Shown here in pieces: positions 24,869-32,898 of a stretch of 64,000 nucleotides of DNA. The DNA is from Bradyrhizobium sp. B097. GTDB taxonomy: Bacteria > Pseudomonadota > Alphaproteobacteria > Rhizobiales > Xanthobacteraceae. The position numbers and the translations under genes were made by a program. The stretch's first letter is position 1. Each line of letters opens with the position of its first letter. Location: positions 1,422,501-1,486,500 of the forward strand of contig NZ_CP152412.1 of assembly GCF_038957035.1 (NCBI RefSeq), written 5' to 3'. The notes beneath the pieces are model-generated. The model saw only the letters and a list, made by a program, of their open reading frames with translations, was not told where the DNA came from and searched no databases.

Positions 24869-26158
24869 TCACCCTGTAGGCTCTTGCCGGTTGGTCGCGA
24901 CCCTTGCTTGCGTTGGCAAGTTCGGTCCGGTTGGTCCGCGAAGTCGGTCGGCCTTGGGCTTCTGGCCTGGCAGGGTCGCAACGTGGTCTGCCCAGCGTTC
25001 GAGCGCCTCGCGCATCTCGCATGCATACCGAGCACGGTTGTACACGCCGGCAACGCCAGCCCGATGTCCGCTGACGTGGTTTAGGATCGCCTCCACGATG
25101 TGTGGCAACACGCTAAGCCGGTCGGCCATCACCGTGGATGCTGATCTCCGAAGATCGTGAATTGTCCAATGGGGCAGGGGTTCGCCCAAGGCTTCCGCGA
25201 TCCGTAAATCAAGCGCCGCTTTCGATTTTGACCAGCCCGAGAACCCACGATGCGGGTCATCACTGCGTCGGGGCCCATCACCAAAGAGGAAGTTTCGGCC
25301 ATTTCGGCGGGGCGGGAGCAGGGCCAAGGCGGCGGGAACCAATGGTAGCAAGTGCTCGCGTTGATTCTTGGTCCGGGCGCCTGGCAGCGTCCAGAGCCCC
25401 GAAACGGTATCGAGTTCGGCCCATCGCATGCTGCCCACCTCATCACGGCGTTGGGCTGTGAGGAGCAACAGACGCACAATGCGTCCGTAATCGTCATCGC
25501 CACAGGCCCGCCAGATGGCTGACAGCTCCGTCTCGGTCAGGACCCGTTCGCGGCTTCCCGGCTGCGCCGGTCGGTTGGTGCCGAGAACCGGGTTGGCGGG
25601 AATGTCGAGGCCTTCCCGAATTGCCCAGTTGAACATCGAGGACAGGGCGGTACGGGCGCGGGCCGCTGAGACCTTTCCATGACCTGATGCGATGTCAGCG
25701 ACACGAGCCGAGATATGGCGGCGGGTGATCTGGAAGACCGAAACCGGATGCAGGGGTTTCCAACTGACCAACAAGTAGCGTTCGATTTCGGAATATGTCC
25801 GGGGCTTCAGCCTTTGTTTGGCGTTCCGCAGATATTGATTGGTGATCACCAGGAGCGTGTCAGCCGCCTGCAGGCGTGCCTTGGCTTTCTCGTCCGCCGG
25901 GTCTTTGCCATCGGCAACCAGGCCCAAAAGCCGCTTAGCCTCCCTGCGTGCGAGTTCGGGGGTCCATGGGGCGCCATGAGGACCGATGGTGACGAAGCGC
26001 TGCCGGCCGAACACGCGGTACTTGAGGACATAGGTCGCCTGGTCGCGTTGACGCCGAACGCCAAAGCCCCGCACCGCTTCGCGGTGGTCTGCGTCCCAAA
26101 TAGTCTCGCCCGGCTTGAGTGCTTGCACTGCTCGGATCGTAATACTCGAGACCGCCAT
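24869..26158 (-). CDS. Tyrosine-type site-specific integrase
   Basis: 429 residues. The N-terminal 90 residues are the DUF4102 arm-binding domain (VRGFGVRRQRDQATYVLKYR). A core-binding SAM-like domain follows, then the catalytic domain with Arg in LLLTAQRRDEVGSMRW near 236, His-x-x-Arg in TIHDLRRSAST near 334, His in ILNHVSGH near 358, and the nucleophile Tyr in GVYNRARY near 370. All key residues appear present, so the enzyme may be active. It belongs to the P4-like group that inserts islands at tRNA 3' ends. Its start lies 148 bp from a tRNA-His 3' fragment, the expected target site. A Pro- and Lys-rich tail of about 40 residues follows the catalytic core. Confidence 0.95.
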   Translation of the reverse strand: MAVSSITIRAVQALKPGETIWDADHREAVRGFGVRRQRDQATYVLKYRVFGRQRFVTIGPHGAPWTPELARREAKRLLGLVADGKDPADEKAKARLQAADTLLVITNQYLRNAKQRLKPRTYSEIERYLLVSWKPLHPVSVFQITRRHISARVADIASGHGKVSAARARTALSSMFNWAIREGLDIPANPVLGTNRPAQPGSRERVLTETELSAIWRACGDDDYGRIVRLLLLTAQRRDEVGSMRWAELDTVSGLWTLPGARTKNQREHLLPLVPAALALLPPRRNGRNFLFGDGPRRSDDPHRGFSGWSKSKAALDLRIAEALGEPLPHWTIHDLRRSASTVMADRLSVLPHIVEAILNHVSGHRAGVAGVYNRARYACEMREALERWADHVATLPGQKPKADRLRGPTGPNLPTQARVATNRQEPTG

Positions 26159-26169
26159 TGATTGCCTCT

Positions 26170-26189
26170 GTAGCTACCACGTAGCTACC
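26170..26189. promoter_or_regulatory. Direct repeats before the integrase gene
   Basis: GTAGCTACC occurs at 26170-26178 and 26181-26189, 11 bp apart, 12 bp upstream of the integrase start. Each unit contains the palindrome GTAGCTAC. They could be arm-type sites of the integrase, excisionase sites or an operator. Confidence 0.45.
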
Positions 26190-26305
26190 AGAATAGCGCC
26201 AATTGCAGCGTAGGTAAGGCGAGACACGACGGTATTATTATTTGATAATGCTGCAGTTTTCGTGGAAACGGCGGAAATAGCGTAGACCCGGCGGAGCCCT
26301 TACTG

Positions 26306-26353
26306 TGTCTGTGGAACAGGAGGTCGGTGGTTCGAGCCCACCCAACTGTACCA
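26306..26353 (+). tRNA. 3' fragment of tRNA-His(GTG), island attachment-site scar
   Basis: 48 nt that match the 3' part of a tRNA: anticodon loop CTGTGGA (GTG, His), 3' anticodon strand ACAGG, variable AGGTC, T-arm GGTGG-TTCGAGC-CCACC, acceptor strand CAACTGT, A73 and CCA. The upstream 30 nt do not form the D-arm or the 5' acceptor strand, so it is not a working gene. U72 and A73 are the unusual features of alphaproteobacterial tRNA-His. I read it as the direct repeat left at the right end of the island; the intact gene should lie at the other end. Confidence 0.75.
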
Positions 26354-26522
26354 TCCACACCACCCAACGCGACGTCGCAAGCTCGGGCCATCGCAAGATC
26401 GCTTGCCGTGCCTTTGATCGCCGTTGGCGTGTCATCTCGCCCGCTTGCACTTCCTCGTGCCATCACCCACACTCCCCGAAACGACGCCTTAACGACGCCT
26501 AGTGACACCTTTGGGGGGATGC

Positions 26523-26843
26523 ATGGGGACCGCCGGTTCAAGGAGATTTTCGTTTGCGTTGGTGCTCTCGATCGTCCTTGCAGCGCTGCTGCTGCCGGGC
26601 CGGGGTGAGGCTTACACGCCCGACCAGCAGCAGGCCTGTACGCCGGATGCGTTCCGGCTTTGTGGTCCCGAGATTCCCGATGTCGATCGCATCACGGCCT
26701 GCATGATCAGGAACAGGGCGCAGCTGTCACCGGCCTGCCGCGTGTTCTTCCGCGCAGATCCCGAGCCGCGCGAGGCGAGCGAGCGGCGGCCTGCGAAGCG
26801 GAAGCTCTCCAACTCGCACAAGGCGAAGAAGTCCACCCACTGA
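26523..26843 (+). CDS. Small secreted cysteine-containing hypothetical protein
   Basis: 106 residues. A signal peptide (FALVLSIVLAALLLPGRGEA, cleavage near residue 30) precedes a short domain with four Cys: CTPDAFRLCGPEIPDV, then ITACMIRN and SPACRVFF. The tail is basic and Lys-rich. Short periplasmic proteins with this CTPDxxRxCxxxIPxxxxIxxCL pattern are, from memory, common in Bradyrhizobium, without known function. I used the ATG at 26523 after GGGGGA; a GTG at 26502 is an alternative. First gene on the core side of the attachment scar. Confidence 0.7.
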   Translation: MGTAGSRRFSFALVLSIVLAALLLPGRGEAYTPDQQQACTPDAFRLCGPEIPDVDRITACMIRNRAQLSPACRVFFRADPEPREASERRPAKRKLSNSHKAKKSTH

Positions 26844-27072
26844 CGTCCGCCCCTGAGCTGGTTCCCATCACGCGCACGCGAGAGCCGCCAGCCTCGGCGC
26901 GTTGTCCTGACGCGAACCGTTGTGCATTCGCGCGTGCTGATGGCTCGGCGGCAATTTCAAGACCGTCATGCGCGACAGACTGACGCCTTGTGACGCTGTC
27001 ACGCAGCATCATCTCTGGAGCTTGTGTGGTTTGCCAAATCCGTTTCGCGACGGAACGGATGGAGTGAGGCGC

Positions 27073-27390
27073 GTGAGCGAATACGACAAGCAAGAGATCG
27101 ATCGGCACTTCGCCTGGTTCGAAGCCAAGCTTCCGGAAAGGCCGGCGCGCTTCGTCGCGTGGCTGCGCAAGCCGTCATCGCGCTACGTGCGGATTCCGCT
27201 CGCGATCCTCCTGATGATCGGCGGCATCTTCAGCTTCCTGCCGGTGCTCGGACTCTGGATGTTGCCGCTCGGACTCCTTTTGTTCGCGCAGGATGTGCCG
27301 TTGTTGCAGAAACCGACGGCGCAATTGCTCGGCTGGATCGAGCGCAAGTGGATCGCGCGCCAGCGCGCCAAAACTGCCGAAAAGCGCTAG
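27073..27390 (+). CDS. Small membrane protein
   Basis: 105 residues. The N-terminal 45 residues are hydrophilic; a segment IPLAILLMIGGIFSFLPVLG and the following LWMLPLGLLLFAQD give one long or two short membrane helices near residues 45-80; the C-terminus is basic. I recognise no defined function. The GTG at 27073 has GGAG 8 nt upstream, which makes it a better start than the longer open frame from 26968. Confidence 0.65.
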   Translation: MSEYDKQEIDRHFAWFEAKLPERPARFVAWLRKPSSRYVRIPLAILLMIGGIFSFLPVLGLWMLPLGLLLFAQDVPLLQKPTAQLLGWIERKWIARQRAKTAEKR

Positions 27391-27517
27391 GCGTGAGTCT
27401 TATCAAACGCTTAGCGCTTCCATTTTCGGTTGTGTCATAAGTTGAGTGTGACTCAAAAAGCAGACTGCGCCGGTAATCTTGGCCACTTTGCGGATTGCAA
27501 GAAGTTTCTTCTTTCGC

Positions 27518-27535
27518 GAATCAGCGTGCTGATTC
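27518..27535. promoter_or_regulatory. Dyad with two GANTC sites before the ParA gene
   Basis: GAATCAGC-GT-GCTGATTC, perfect 8-bp arms, 36 bp before the ParA start. Both arms contain GANTC (GAATC and GATTC), the sequence methylated by CcrM in alphaproteobacteria. Candidate operator. Confidence 0.5.
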
Positions 27536-27571
27536 ATTTTCGCCTCCTGGGGTCAATCTGGAGGCCAACGT

Positions 27572-28252
27572 ATGAACGTGATTGTTTTCGCTTCGCGTAA
27601 AGGGGGCTCGGGGAAAAGTACCCTGGCTGCTCACCTCGCCGCGCAAGTGCACAAGGCAACGAAGCCCTGTCTGCTGATCGACGCCGATCCGCAGGGCTCG
27701 CTGACGCTCTGGCATAAATTGCGCGGCACCAACGAGCCGGCGATCAAGACGGCGGTGAACTCGGTCAGCGGGATCATTGCTCAAGCGAAGCGCGACGGCA
27801 TCGAGTGGGTGTTCATCGACACGCCGCCGAATTTGTCGGCCGTGGTCGACGACTCCATCAAGAACGCCACGATGGTGATCATTCCGGCGCGGCCCGGCGT
27901 GTTCGACGTCAACGCGGTGCAGGAAACGATTCAGACCTGCCGCTCGATGCGCAAGCCCTACGCCGTCGTGATCAACGGCGCGCCTGCGCAGCGTGACGGC
28001 GCCGAAAGCCGCATCGTCGCGATCGCGCGTGAGGCGCTGGCGAAATTCCGCGCACCGGTGTGGAGCGGCCAGATCACCAACCGCGCCGACCTTCTGATGG
28101 CGCTCGGCCAGGGTGAAGGCGCGCGCGAATATTATGCGGAAGGCCGCGCTGCCGCCGAGATCAATCGGTTGTGGGCCGCGATCGAACGCTCGATCAAGGC
28201 GATCCGCGGCACGGCGTCGGCTTCCGGCGCGATGCACAAGCAGGCGGCGTAA
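27572..28252 (+). CDS. ParA family ATPase (orphan)
   Basis: 226 residues. Deviant Walker A FASRKGGSGKSTLAAHLA at residues 6-23, Walker A' LLIDADPQGSL near 37, and Walker B VFIDTPPN near 82. These mark a ParA/MinD-type P-loop ATPase that works by ATP-dependent dimerisation. No parB or parS-like gene lies beside it, so it is more likely a positioning ATPase for a protein complex, or an orphan, than a replicon partition protein. GGAGG lies 9 nt before the ATG. A GANTC-containing dyad precedes it and a clear terminator follows. Confidence 0.9.
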   Translation: MNVIVFASRKGGSGKSTLAAHLAAQVHKATKPCLLIDADPQGSLTLWHKLRGTNEPAIKTAVNSVSGIIAQAKRDGIEWVFIDTPPNLSAVVDDSIKNATMVIIPARPGVFDVNAVQETIQTCRSMRKPYAVVINGAPAQRDGAESRIVAIAREALAKFRAPVWSGQITNRADLLMALGQGEGAREYYAEGRAAAEINRLWAAIERSIKAIRGTASASGAMHKQAA

Positions 28253-28282
28253 CAACGCCGCTTTGGTTCGAACTGGAAAGAA

Positions 28283-28306
28283 ACGCGCGGCACTCGCGCG
28301 TTTTTT
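28283..28306 (+). terminator. Rho-independent terminator of the ParA gene
   Basis: Stem ACGCGCG (28283-28289) with CGCGCGT (28295-28301), 5-nt loop, followed by a run of T to 28306. Confidence 0.8.
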
Positions 28307-28322
28307 GCGTGGTGCTTATTCG

Positions 28323-28439
28323 GTGAGATGTCATTCCGGGATGGTGCGTAAGCACCAGACCCGGAATCTCGAGATTCCCCGATGCGCAATTGCGCATCTG
28401 AGGTTCATGCTTCGCATGCCCCGGAATGACAGGTCTCAC
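28323..28439. repeat. Bradyrhizobium-type palindromic repeat
   Basis: Imperfect inverted repeat of about 115 bp. Outer arms are TCATTCCGGG (28331) and CCCGGAATGA (28420), with inner dyads such as GATGCGCAATTGCGCATC. Similar long palindromes occur between genes in Bradyrhizobium. It overlaps the last codon or so of the small gene at 28436. Confidence 0.7.
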
Positions 28440-28579
28440 GCCACCATCAGCAGATAGAACGCGATCACCGGCGCCAGGGTCAGGATCACCGACCAGATGC
28501 CGACAGCCCACAGAATATCCTCGGTCGTAAAGCCCGGCTCACCCGGCCTCACGGCAATAAAACCATTCCTCGAATTCAC
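28436..28579 (-). CDS. Tiny single-helix membrane protein
   Basis: 47 residues from GTG. After RPGEPGFTTEDILWAVG comes one hydrophobic segment (IWSVILTLAPVIAFYLL), giving one membrane helix near the C-terminus. No function known. The Shine-Dalgarno is weak. The coding look (charged head, clean helix, no rare composition) favours a real gene. Confidence 0.5.
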   Translation of the reverse strand: MNSRNGFIAVRPGEPGFTTEDILWAVGIWSVILTLAPVIAFYLLMVA

Positions 28580-28734
28580 GACGCCCCCGCGTTGGTCTTC
28601 AGCGCAATGCGGAGACTGATACGCGAGCGGTTTTAAGATCCCGCTCGGAATTTTGCTGGCATTTGCGCGCGGGTGCTACTTCGGATTAACCACAGCCCGG
28701 GCGGCAGGCCGCGTCCGGCGGGAGCGCGAAAGCC

Positions 28735-29034
28735 TCAGTGCATGCCCCCGTCGCGATCGCGGATCGCGCCGAGATGCTCGTTGATCCGGAACACGATCAG
28801 GATGAACTCGGCGGCGATGCGCGACAACACGATGCCGACGAAGATGCTGGCGATCGACGCGAGCAACTGGATGAAGCCCACGAACGGGCTGATCGCCATC
28901 GCGGTGAGGCTCCACAGGATGCCGGAGATCCCGAACAGCACGATGACCGCGATCACCAGCCAGTAGAACGTCTTGATGATCGTGGGCGTGATGAAGCGGT
29001 CCCACTGAAACAGATCCTGGAAATCGAACATCAT
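28735..29034 (-). CDS. DUF4282 domain membrane protein
   Basis: 99 residues. FDFQDLFQWDRFITPTIIKT at the N-terminus, then two membrane helices (FYWLVIAVIVLFGISGILW and FIQLLASIASIFVGIVLSR), then the conserved RIAAEFILIVFRINEHL end. This is the DUF4282 pattern; function unknown, inner membrane. GGGAG lies 5 nt before the first of two adjacent ATGs; the frame upstream of them is not used. Confidence 0.8.
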   Translation of the reverse strand: MMFDFQDLFQWDRFITPTIIKTFYWLVIAVIVLFGISGILWSLTAMAISPFVGFIQLLASIASIFVGIVLSRIAAEFILIVFRINEHLGAIRDRDGGMH

Positions 29035-29352
29035 GGTTCTCCCGGCCAGCCGAAATATGATTCGCGTCTCGTTCATCCTACTGCGTCACCCCCGGCGTGA
29101 TCACTTCGTCCCGGCAGCCTGCGCAGCAGGCGTCGGTCAGGACGAGGCGTTTCGCCGGGCCAATGGCTCGGGCCGGCGCCAAAGCGCCTCCGCACCCAAA
29201 GGGATCGCTGCCGCAGAAGCCCAATCAGTCTCGCCAAAGCCAGGCCCGGGACCGGGCGCCGGCAGTCCAGGGGCGAGCTATGCGAGTGGGCTGGTTGTGA
29301 TTGCTGCAAATAACGGCCACAATCGGGCTTCCCTCCAGCATATCCTCACCCA

Positions 29353-29811
29353 ATGACCACGCTGACCTTCGAAGACTTCAAGCCCGGCCGTTTCGGCACG
29401 TTCGGCCCGCGCCACGTTTCGCGCGAGGAGATCCTCGCCTTTGCCGCCGAATTCGACCCGCAGCCGATGCATCTCGACGAGGAGGCGGCGAAGAAATCCA
29501 TGCTCCGCGGCCTGTCGGGCTCGGGCTGGCATCTCGGCTCGCTGATGATGCGGATGATGTTCGACGGCTTCATCGGCCGCACCGCCTCGCTGGGCGCGCC
29601 CGGGGTCAACGAGATGCGCTGGGTGGCGCCGCTGCGTCCGGGCGACGATTTGACGCTGGATGTCGATGTCATTGAAGCGCGGGTCTCGAAGAGCCGCCTC
29701 GAGACCGGCATCGTCACCTTCAAGAGCACGATCCGCAACGCGCGCGGCGAGATGCTGTGCGAGATGGAGGCGCCGATCATGATCAGCCGCCGTGACGCTG
29801 CGAGCGCATAG
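29353..29811 (+). CDS. MaoC family dehydratase
   Basis: 152 residues with the hot-dog fold signature of MaoC: FAAEFDPQPMHLDEEAAKKS near residue 35, holding the catalytic Asp and His, and GLSGSGWHLGSLMMRMM after it. Such enzymes hydrate enoyl-CoA or enoyl thioesters to R-3-hydroxyacyl forms. A second, similar gene follows 8 bp downstream, and the two may act as a heterodimer or on different substrates. No signal peptide. Confidence 0.88.
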   Translation: MTTLTFEDFKPGRFGTFGPRHVSREEILAFAAEFDPQPMHLDEEAAKKSMLRGLSGSGWHLGSLMMRMMFDGFIGRTASLGAPGVNEMRWVAPLRPGDDLTLDVDVIEARVSKSRLETGIVTFKSTIRNARGEMLCEMEAPIMISRRDAASA

Positions 29812-29819
29812 GAGACATC

Positions 29820-30302
29820 ATGCGCTTTTTTGAAGACATCGAGATCGGCGCACGGCGCGAGTTCGGCTCATTCACCTTTACCGCCGAGGACATCAAGCGG
29901 TTTGCCGCGCAGTTCGATCCGCAGCGCTTCCATCTCGACGAGGAGGAGGGGCGCAAGTCGCTGTTCGGCGGGCTCGCCGCATCGGGCTGGCACGTCGCCA
30001 GCGTCTGCATGAAGCTGCTCGTCGCCGACGGCAAGCGGCTCGCCGCGGAAGCCGCCGCCCGCGGCGAGACGGTCGCGGTCTGGGGACCGTCGCCGGGCTT
30101 CCGTGAGCTGCGCTGGATCCGCCCGGTGCTATCAGGCGACACCATCAGCTTCACCAACCAGATCGAGACCAAACGCACGTCCGAGAAGCGGCCGGAATGG
30201 GGCATCCTTCAGGCGCGCAACACCGGCGTCAATCAGCGCAATGAGGTGGTGTTCTCGTTCCTCGCGACCGCCTTCGTACCGCGCCGGAATCCGGGTTCCT
30301 GA
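29820..30302 (+). CDS. MaoC family dehydratase, second copy
   Basis: 160 residues. It shares the layout of its upstream neighbour: FAAQFDPQRFHLDEEEGRKS near residue 30 with the Asp/His pair, and LAASGWHVASVCMKLL. AGGAG precedes the ATG by 6 nt. The tandem arrangement suggests an old duplication, since the two proteins differ at many positions. Likely co-transcribed hydratases in fatty acid or polyhydroxyalkanoate metabolism (inference). Confidence 0.88.
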   Translation: MRFFEDIEIGARREFGSFTFTAEDIKRFAAQFDPQRFHLDEEEGRKSLFGGLAASGWHVASVCMKLLVADGKRLAAEAAARGETVAVWGPSPGFRELRWIRPVLSGDTISFTNQIETKRTSEKRPEWGILQARNTGVNQRNEVVFSFLATAFVPRRNPGS

Positions 30303-30497
30303 TGTTGCCCCAGCGCCTCTGATGTTGCACGGACGCCATGGTTGGCAGCTACTTCTGCTGCCGACGTAGTTGTGCGTTGCGTGGAACTCATTTTTTGCTA
30401 ACGCATTTTGAACCTTTGTCCCTGCCTTATGGCCGGGGGCACGAGCACTTGGGCGAACACTTGGCCTGGCAATTGGGCCGAACACCTGGGGACGACT

Positions 30498-30641
30498 ATG
30501 GCAGATCGCAGCGCGCTGAAACTCGTCGGCATTATCTTTGCGACGGTCACAGTTGTCGTGATGGTGGCCACCGGAATGGTCGTGAAGGGCTTTGCGGACG
30601 GCAATTATTCCTTCGAGACCACCGCGAGCATCGACCGCTGA
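30498..30641 (+). CDS. Tiny single-helix membrane protein
   Basis: 47 residues. MADRSALKLVG leads into one hydrophobic segment (IIFATVTVVVMVATGMVV), then a short polar tail. GGGG lies 6 nt before the ATG. Function unknown. A hairpin follows its stop. The convergent minus-strand gene at 30749 is of the same size class. Confidence 0.6.
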   Translation: MADRSALKLVGIIFATVTVVVMVATGMVVKGFADGNYSFETTASIDR

Positions 30642-30659
30642 TCGACCGTCTGTAACCCT

Positions 30660-30699
30660 CGGCGCTCGAGCGAGCGCCGTGGCGCGCATTCGCGTTTTT
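30660..30699 (+). terminator. Possible terminator
   Basis: Stem CGGCGCT (30660-30666) with AGCGCCG (30673-30679), followed within 20 bp by a smaller CGCG hairpin and TTTTT. It lies just after the small gene at 30498. Confidence 0.45.
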
Positions 30700-30748
30700 C
30701 AATGTGACCCGTCGGCAGGCTGCGTCACACTTCTCCCGATCCCGATAC

Positions 30749-30889
30749 TTAACGATTCCAGATCAGCACCATCACGACGGTCGCGGCTGCCAGGATGGCG
30801 AGGAACCGGATCATGATCGTGCCGATGCCCTGCTGCGGCTGGCGCAGCGGTATAGGATCGGCGGCGTTATCCGGCCGGACGCTCTGCAT
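30749..30889 (-). CDS. Tiny single-helix membrane protein
   Basis: 46 residues. The N-terminal half is Pro- and Gln-rich (DPIPLRQPQQGIG), the C-terminal half one helix (FLAILAAATVVMVLIW). GGAGAG lies 6 nt before the ATG, a strong ribosome-binding site. Function unknown. Confidence 0.6.
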   Translation of the reverse strand: MQSVRPDNAADPIPLRQPQQGIGTIMIRFLAILAAATVVMVLIWNR

Positions 30890-31054
30890 GAATTCTCTCC
30901 AAATGGACGTCCCGCCAAGGCGCGGTCCGGACGCGAATTCCGGATTGGACGCGGGCTCGGCATCTCAAGTTCAAATCGGCTTCTGCAAGAATTGATGCCG
31001 CGGAGTTTACACCGCGCTGAATAACGAATCGTTCTGCGCTGAATCGGCCCGCGC

Positions 31055-31092
31055 AAAACGAAGCCGCCGCCCCCTGTTCGGGAGGCGGCGGC
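31055..31092 (-). terminator. Rho-independent terminator (minus strand)
   Basis: GCCGCCGCC (31063-31071) pairs with GGCGGCGGC (31084-31092), with CCC/GGG inside; on the minus strand it is followed by TTCGTTTTG. It ends the gene at 31116. Confidence 0.65.
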
Positions 31093-31115
31093 CATCAGTC
31101 TGGAACTGATCGGGA

Positions 31116-31535
31116 TCAGCTGTTGCGCAGGCCGTCGGCGGCGCGCTTCCACTGCGAGACGTTGTCGGCGATCATGCGCGTCGACTTCATCGCGGCCTGG
31201 CTGAGCTGGGCATAGCCGGAGATCTCGCGCTGGACGCGCTGGCCCTCGGCATGCAGCAGGTCGCGCAGGCTCTCGAGCTCGCCGATCAGCTTCTCGATCT
31301 CGGCGAGCGAGGTGCCGGCGACGCGCTGGATCAGCGAGTTGACGTTGCTGACGGTGGCATCGGTATTGGTGTCGGTCGGCGCGGTCTCCGGGCTCGCCAC
31401 CGGCCGGCGCAGATAGGCGATGTCGTTGCGCACGAAGTCGCGGATGCCGGCTTCGACTTCCGAGACCGCAGCAAGGTTGGAATCGACCTCGGAAGTCGTT
31501 TCAGCGGCTTCCTCGGTACGGTTGGTGGCGTTCAT
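31116..31535 (-). CDS. Hypothetical coiled-coil-like protein
   Basis: 139 residues, acidic N-terminus, no signal peptide. The second half (AEIEKLIGELESLRDLLHAE and on to the C-terminus) is a helical, heptad-like region. No family recognised. I chose ATG at 31535 because GGGGAAA precedes it and the upstream part of the frame is basic and unlike the rest. A strong terminator follows. Confidence 0.6.
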   Translation of the reverse strand: MNATNRTEEAAETTSEVDSNLAAVSEVEAGIRDFVRNDIAYLRRPVASPETAPTDTNTDATVSNVNSLIQRVAGTSLAEIEKLIGELESLRDLLHAEGQRVQREISGYAQLSQAAMKSTRMIADNVSQWKRAADGLRNS

Positions 31536-31689
31536 CGGCTTTCCCCTGGTTCGCAATAGCGAAGCGCGGCTTGTCCCCCGCACGACGAATTGATGAAGTT
31601 ACGGACCTATCAGTGCCGCCGAATTTGACCGCATCTGGGCCAAGTTGGGGCAATGCCTGATCATTAGCGCGACAGGGCTAACAGATCGT

Positions 31690-32655
31690 TCACCATGAGC
31701 GCTTGTAGCCGGCGCCGATGCTCTTGTTGATCGTGCCCTGGGCGGTCTCGCCGACCGAGCCGGAGACGGTGACGCCGTCGAACAACTTCTGCTCGGCGCC
31801 GACCCGGCGCAGCCATCTGTCCTCGGCGGTCGACAGGGTCTGGCCGGCGGTGATGCTGGTGCCGGTGTCGGTAACGGACAGGCGTGCCGACTGATCGGTG
31901 TCGTAGCTGCGCGACGGGTGGCTGTCGACGCCGGGCACCGGCACCACGCCCTGCTGGATCAAATTGTAGCCGCTCTGCAAGGTCAGCGAATACTGCTCCG
32001 ACAGCGGCACCGATTTGCTGAGCGAGGTGCCGACCTTGCTCTGGTCGGCGCCCGGATCGACCCGCGCCTCGACCGAGGTCTTGTCCCAGATCGAAGCCAC
32101 GCCTGGTGCCGACACCGAAGCCCAGGCCGAGCCGCCGGATTGCGGGAGGCTGCCGCCATTGGCGAGCCGCTCCGACAATTGCTCCGACGTCGTCATCGTG
32201 CCCTGTTTGGCGACCGTCATGTCGGCGCCGATGCGGGTGTCGAGGAACGGCGAGACCGACTGCTTGACCGACACCGCCGACGAGCCGTTGGCGTTGTTGT
32301 TGGTGGACCAGGACGGATCGTTGCCGGCGATGCTGCTGGGTTTGGCCGCTCTCTTCGGCGCCAGCGTGGGCAGGCTGGTGGAGTCGGTGTCGAGCTGGCT
32401 CCAGTCGAGCTTGCTCTGGTCGATGTCCTTCAGGATGTCGGCGTCATTGGCGTCGGCCGCCGGCGGCGCCTCATCGGCCGCAGCCTCGGCATCGTCAGCG
32501 GGGGTGCCTTTCGCGGTGCCTTTCGCGGTGTCTTGGGCGGCGGGAGCGATCGCCCATGGTGAGGTCTGCGCCGCGGCCGAAAGCGCGATCGCCACGCTGA
32601 AGCCGGCCGCCAGCACCGGCAGCCTTGTCCAGCCAAATCGTGATGTAGAAGTCAT
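31690..32655 (-). CDS. Putative outer-membrane beta-barrel protein
   Basis: 321 residues. Signal peptide LPVLAAGFSVAIALSAAAQ (cleavage near residue 30), then a disordered, Ala- and Asp-rich region to about 90, then alternating polar/hydrophobic strands ending in SIGAGYKRSW. The terminal Trp and alternating pattern of the last strand resemble the BAM-recognised end of outer-membrane proteins. Function unknown. ATG at 32655 is used because the signal peptide follows it directly. Confidence 0.6.
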   Translation of the reverse strand: MTSTSRFGWTRLPVLAAGFSVAIALSAAAQTSPWAIAPAAQDTAKGTAKGTPADDAEAAADEAPPAADANDADILKDIDQSKLDWSQLDTDSTSLPTLAPKRAAKPSSIAGNDPSWSTNNNANGSSAVSVKQSVSPFLDTRIGADMTVAKQGTMTTSEQLSERLANGGSLPQSGGSAWASVSAPGVASIWDKTSVEARVDPGADQSKVGTSLSKSVPLSEQYSLTLQSGYNLIQQGVVPVPGVDSHPSRSYDTDQSARLSVTDTGTSITAGQTLSTAEDRWLRRVGAEQKLFDGVTVSGSVGETAQGTINKSIGAGYKRSW

Positions 32656-32748
32656 TCCCAGCCCGCAAATTCCAGCGCCGCAACATGCGGTTTTCTTGGC
32701 GCAAAATTGTGGCAACGGCGCTGCCAAGGCAACTGATCAACGCGTGAT

Positions 32749-32876
32749 CGTCATGTCCGGGACAAACGCTAGGCGCGTTGGCGCATCGCGCCGCCCGGGT
32801 GCGGCCGTTCGGGGCTGGCAAAACAGGCCGCTTCTGCCGGGGCGCCTTAACGCGAAGGCGCGGCCCGGACATGACG
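32749..32876. repeat. Bradyrhizobium-type palindromic repeat
   Basis: About 128 bp bounded by CGTCATGTCCGGG and CCCGGACATGACG, exact reverse complements. Middle region is GC-rich with smaller dyads. No gene inside. Confidence 0.65.
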
Positions 32877-32898
32877 AAGGCGTGAAATCGTGGCGCGG

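Noticed and set aside
26278..26353. A complete tRNA-His gene
   Set aside because: The 5' half cannot pair with the acceptor end or form a D-arm; only the 3' part is tRNA-like.
26185..26541. A 118-residue minus-strand ORF over the tRNA fragment
   Set aside because: It is the antisense reading of the tRNA-His fragment and its flank. No Shine-Dalgarno or family pattern was seen, and such ORFs are a frequent annotation artefact.
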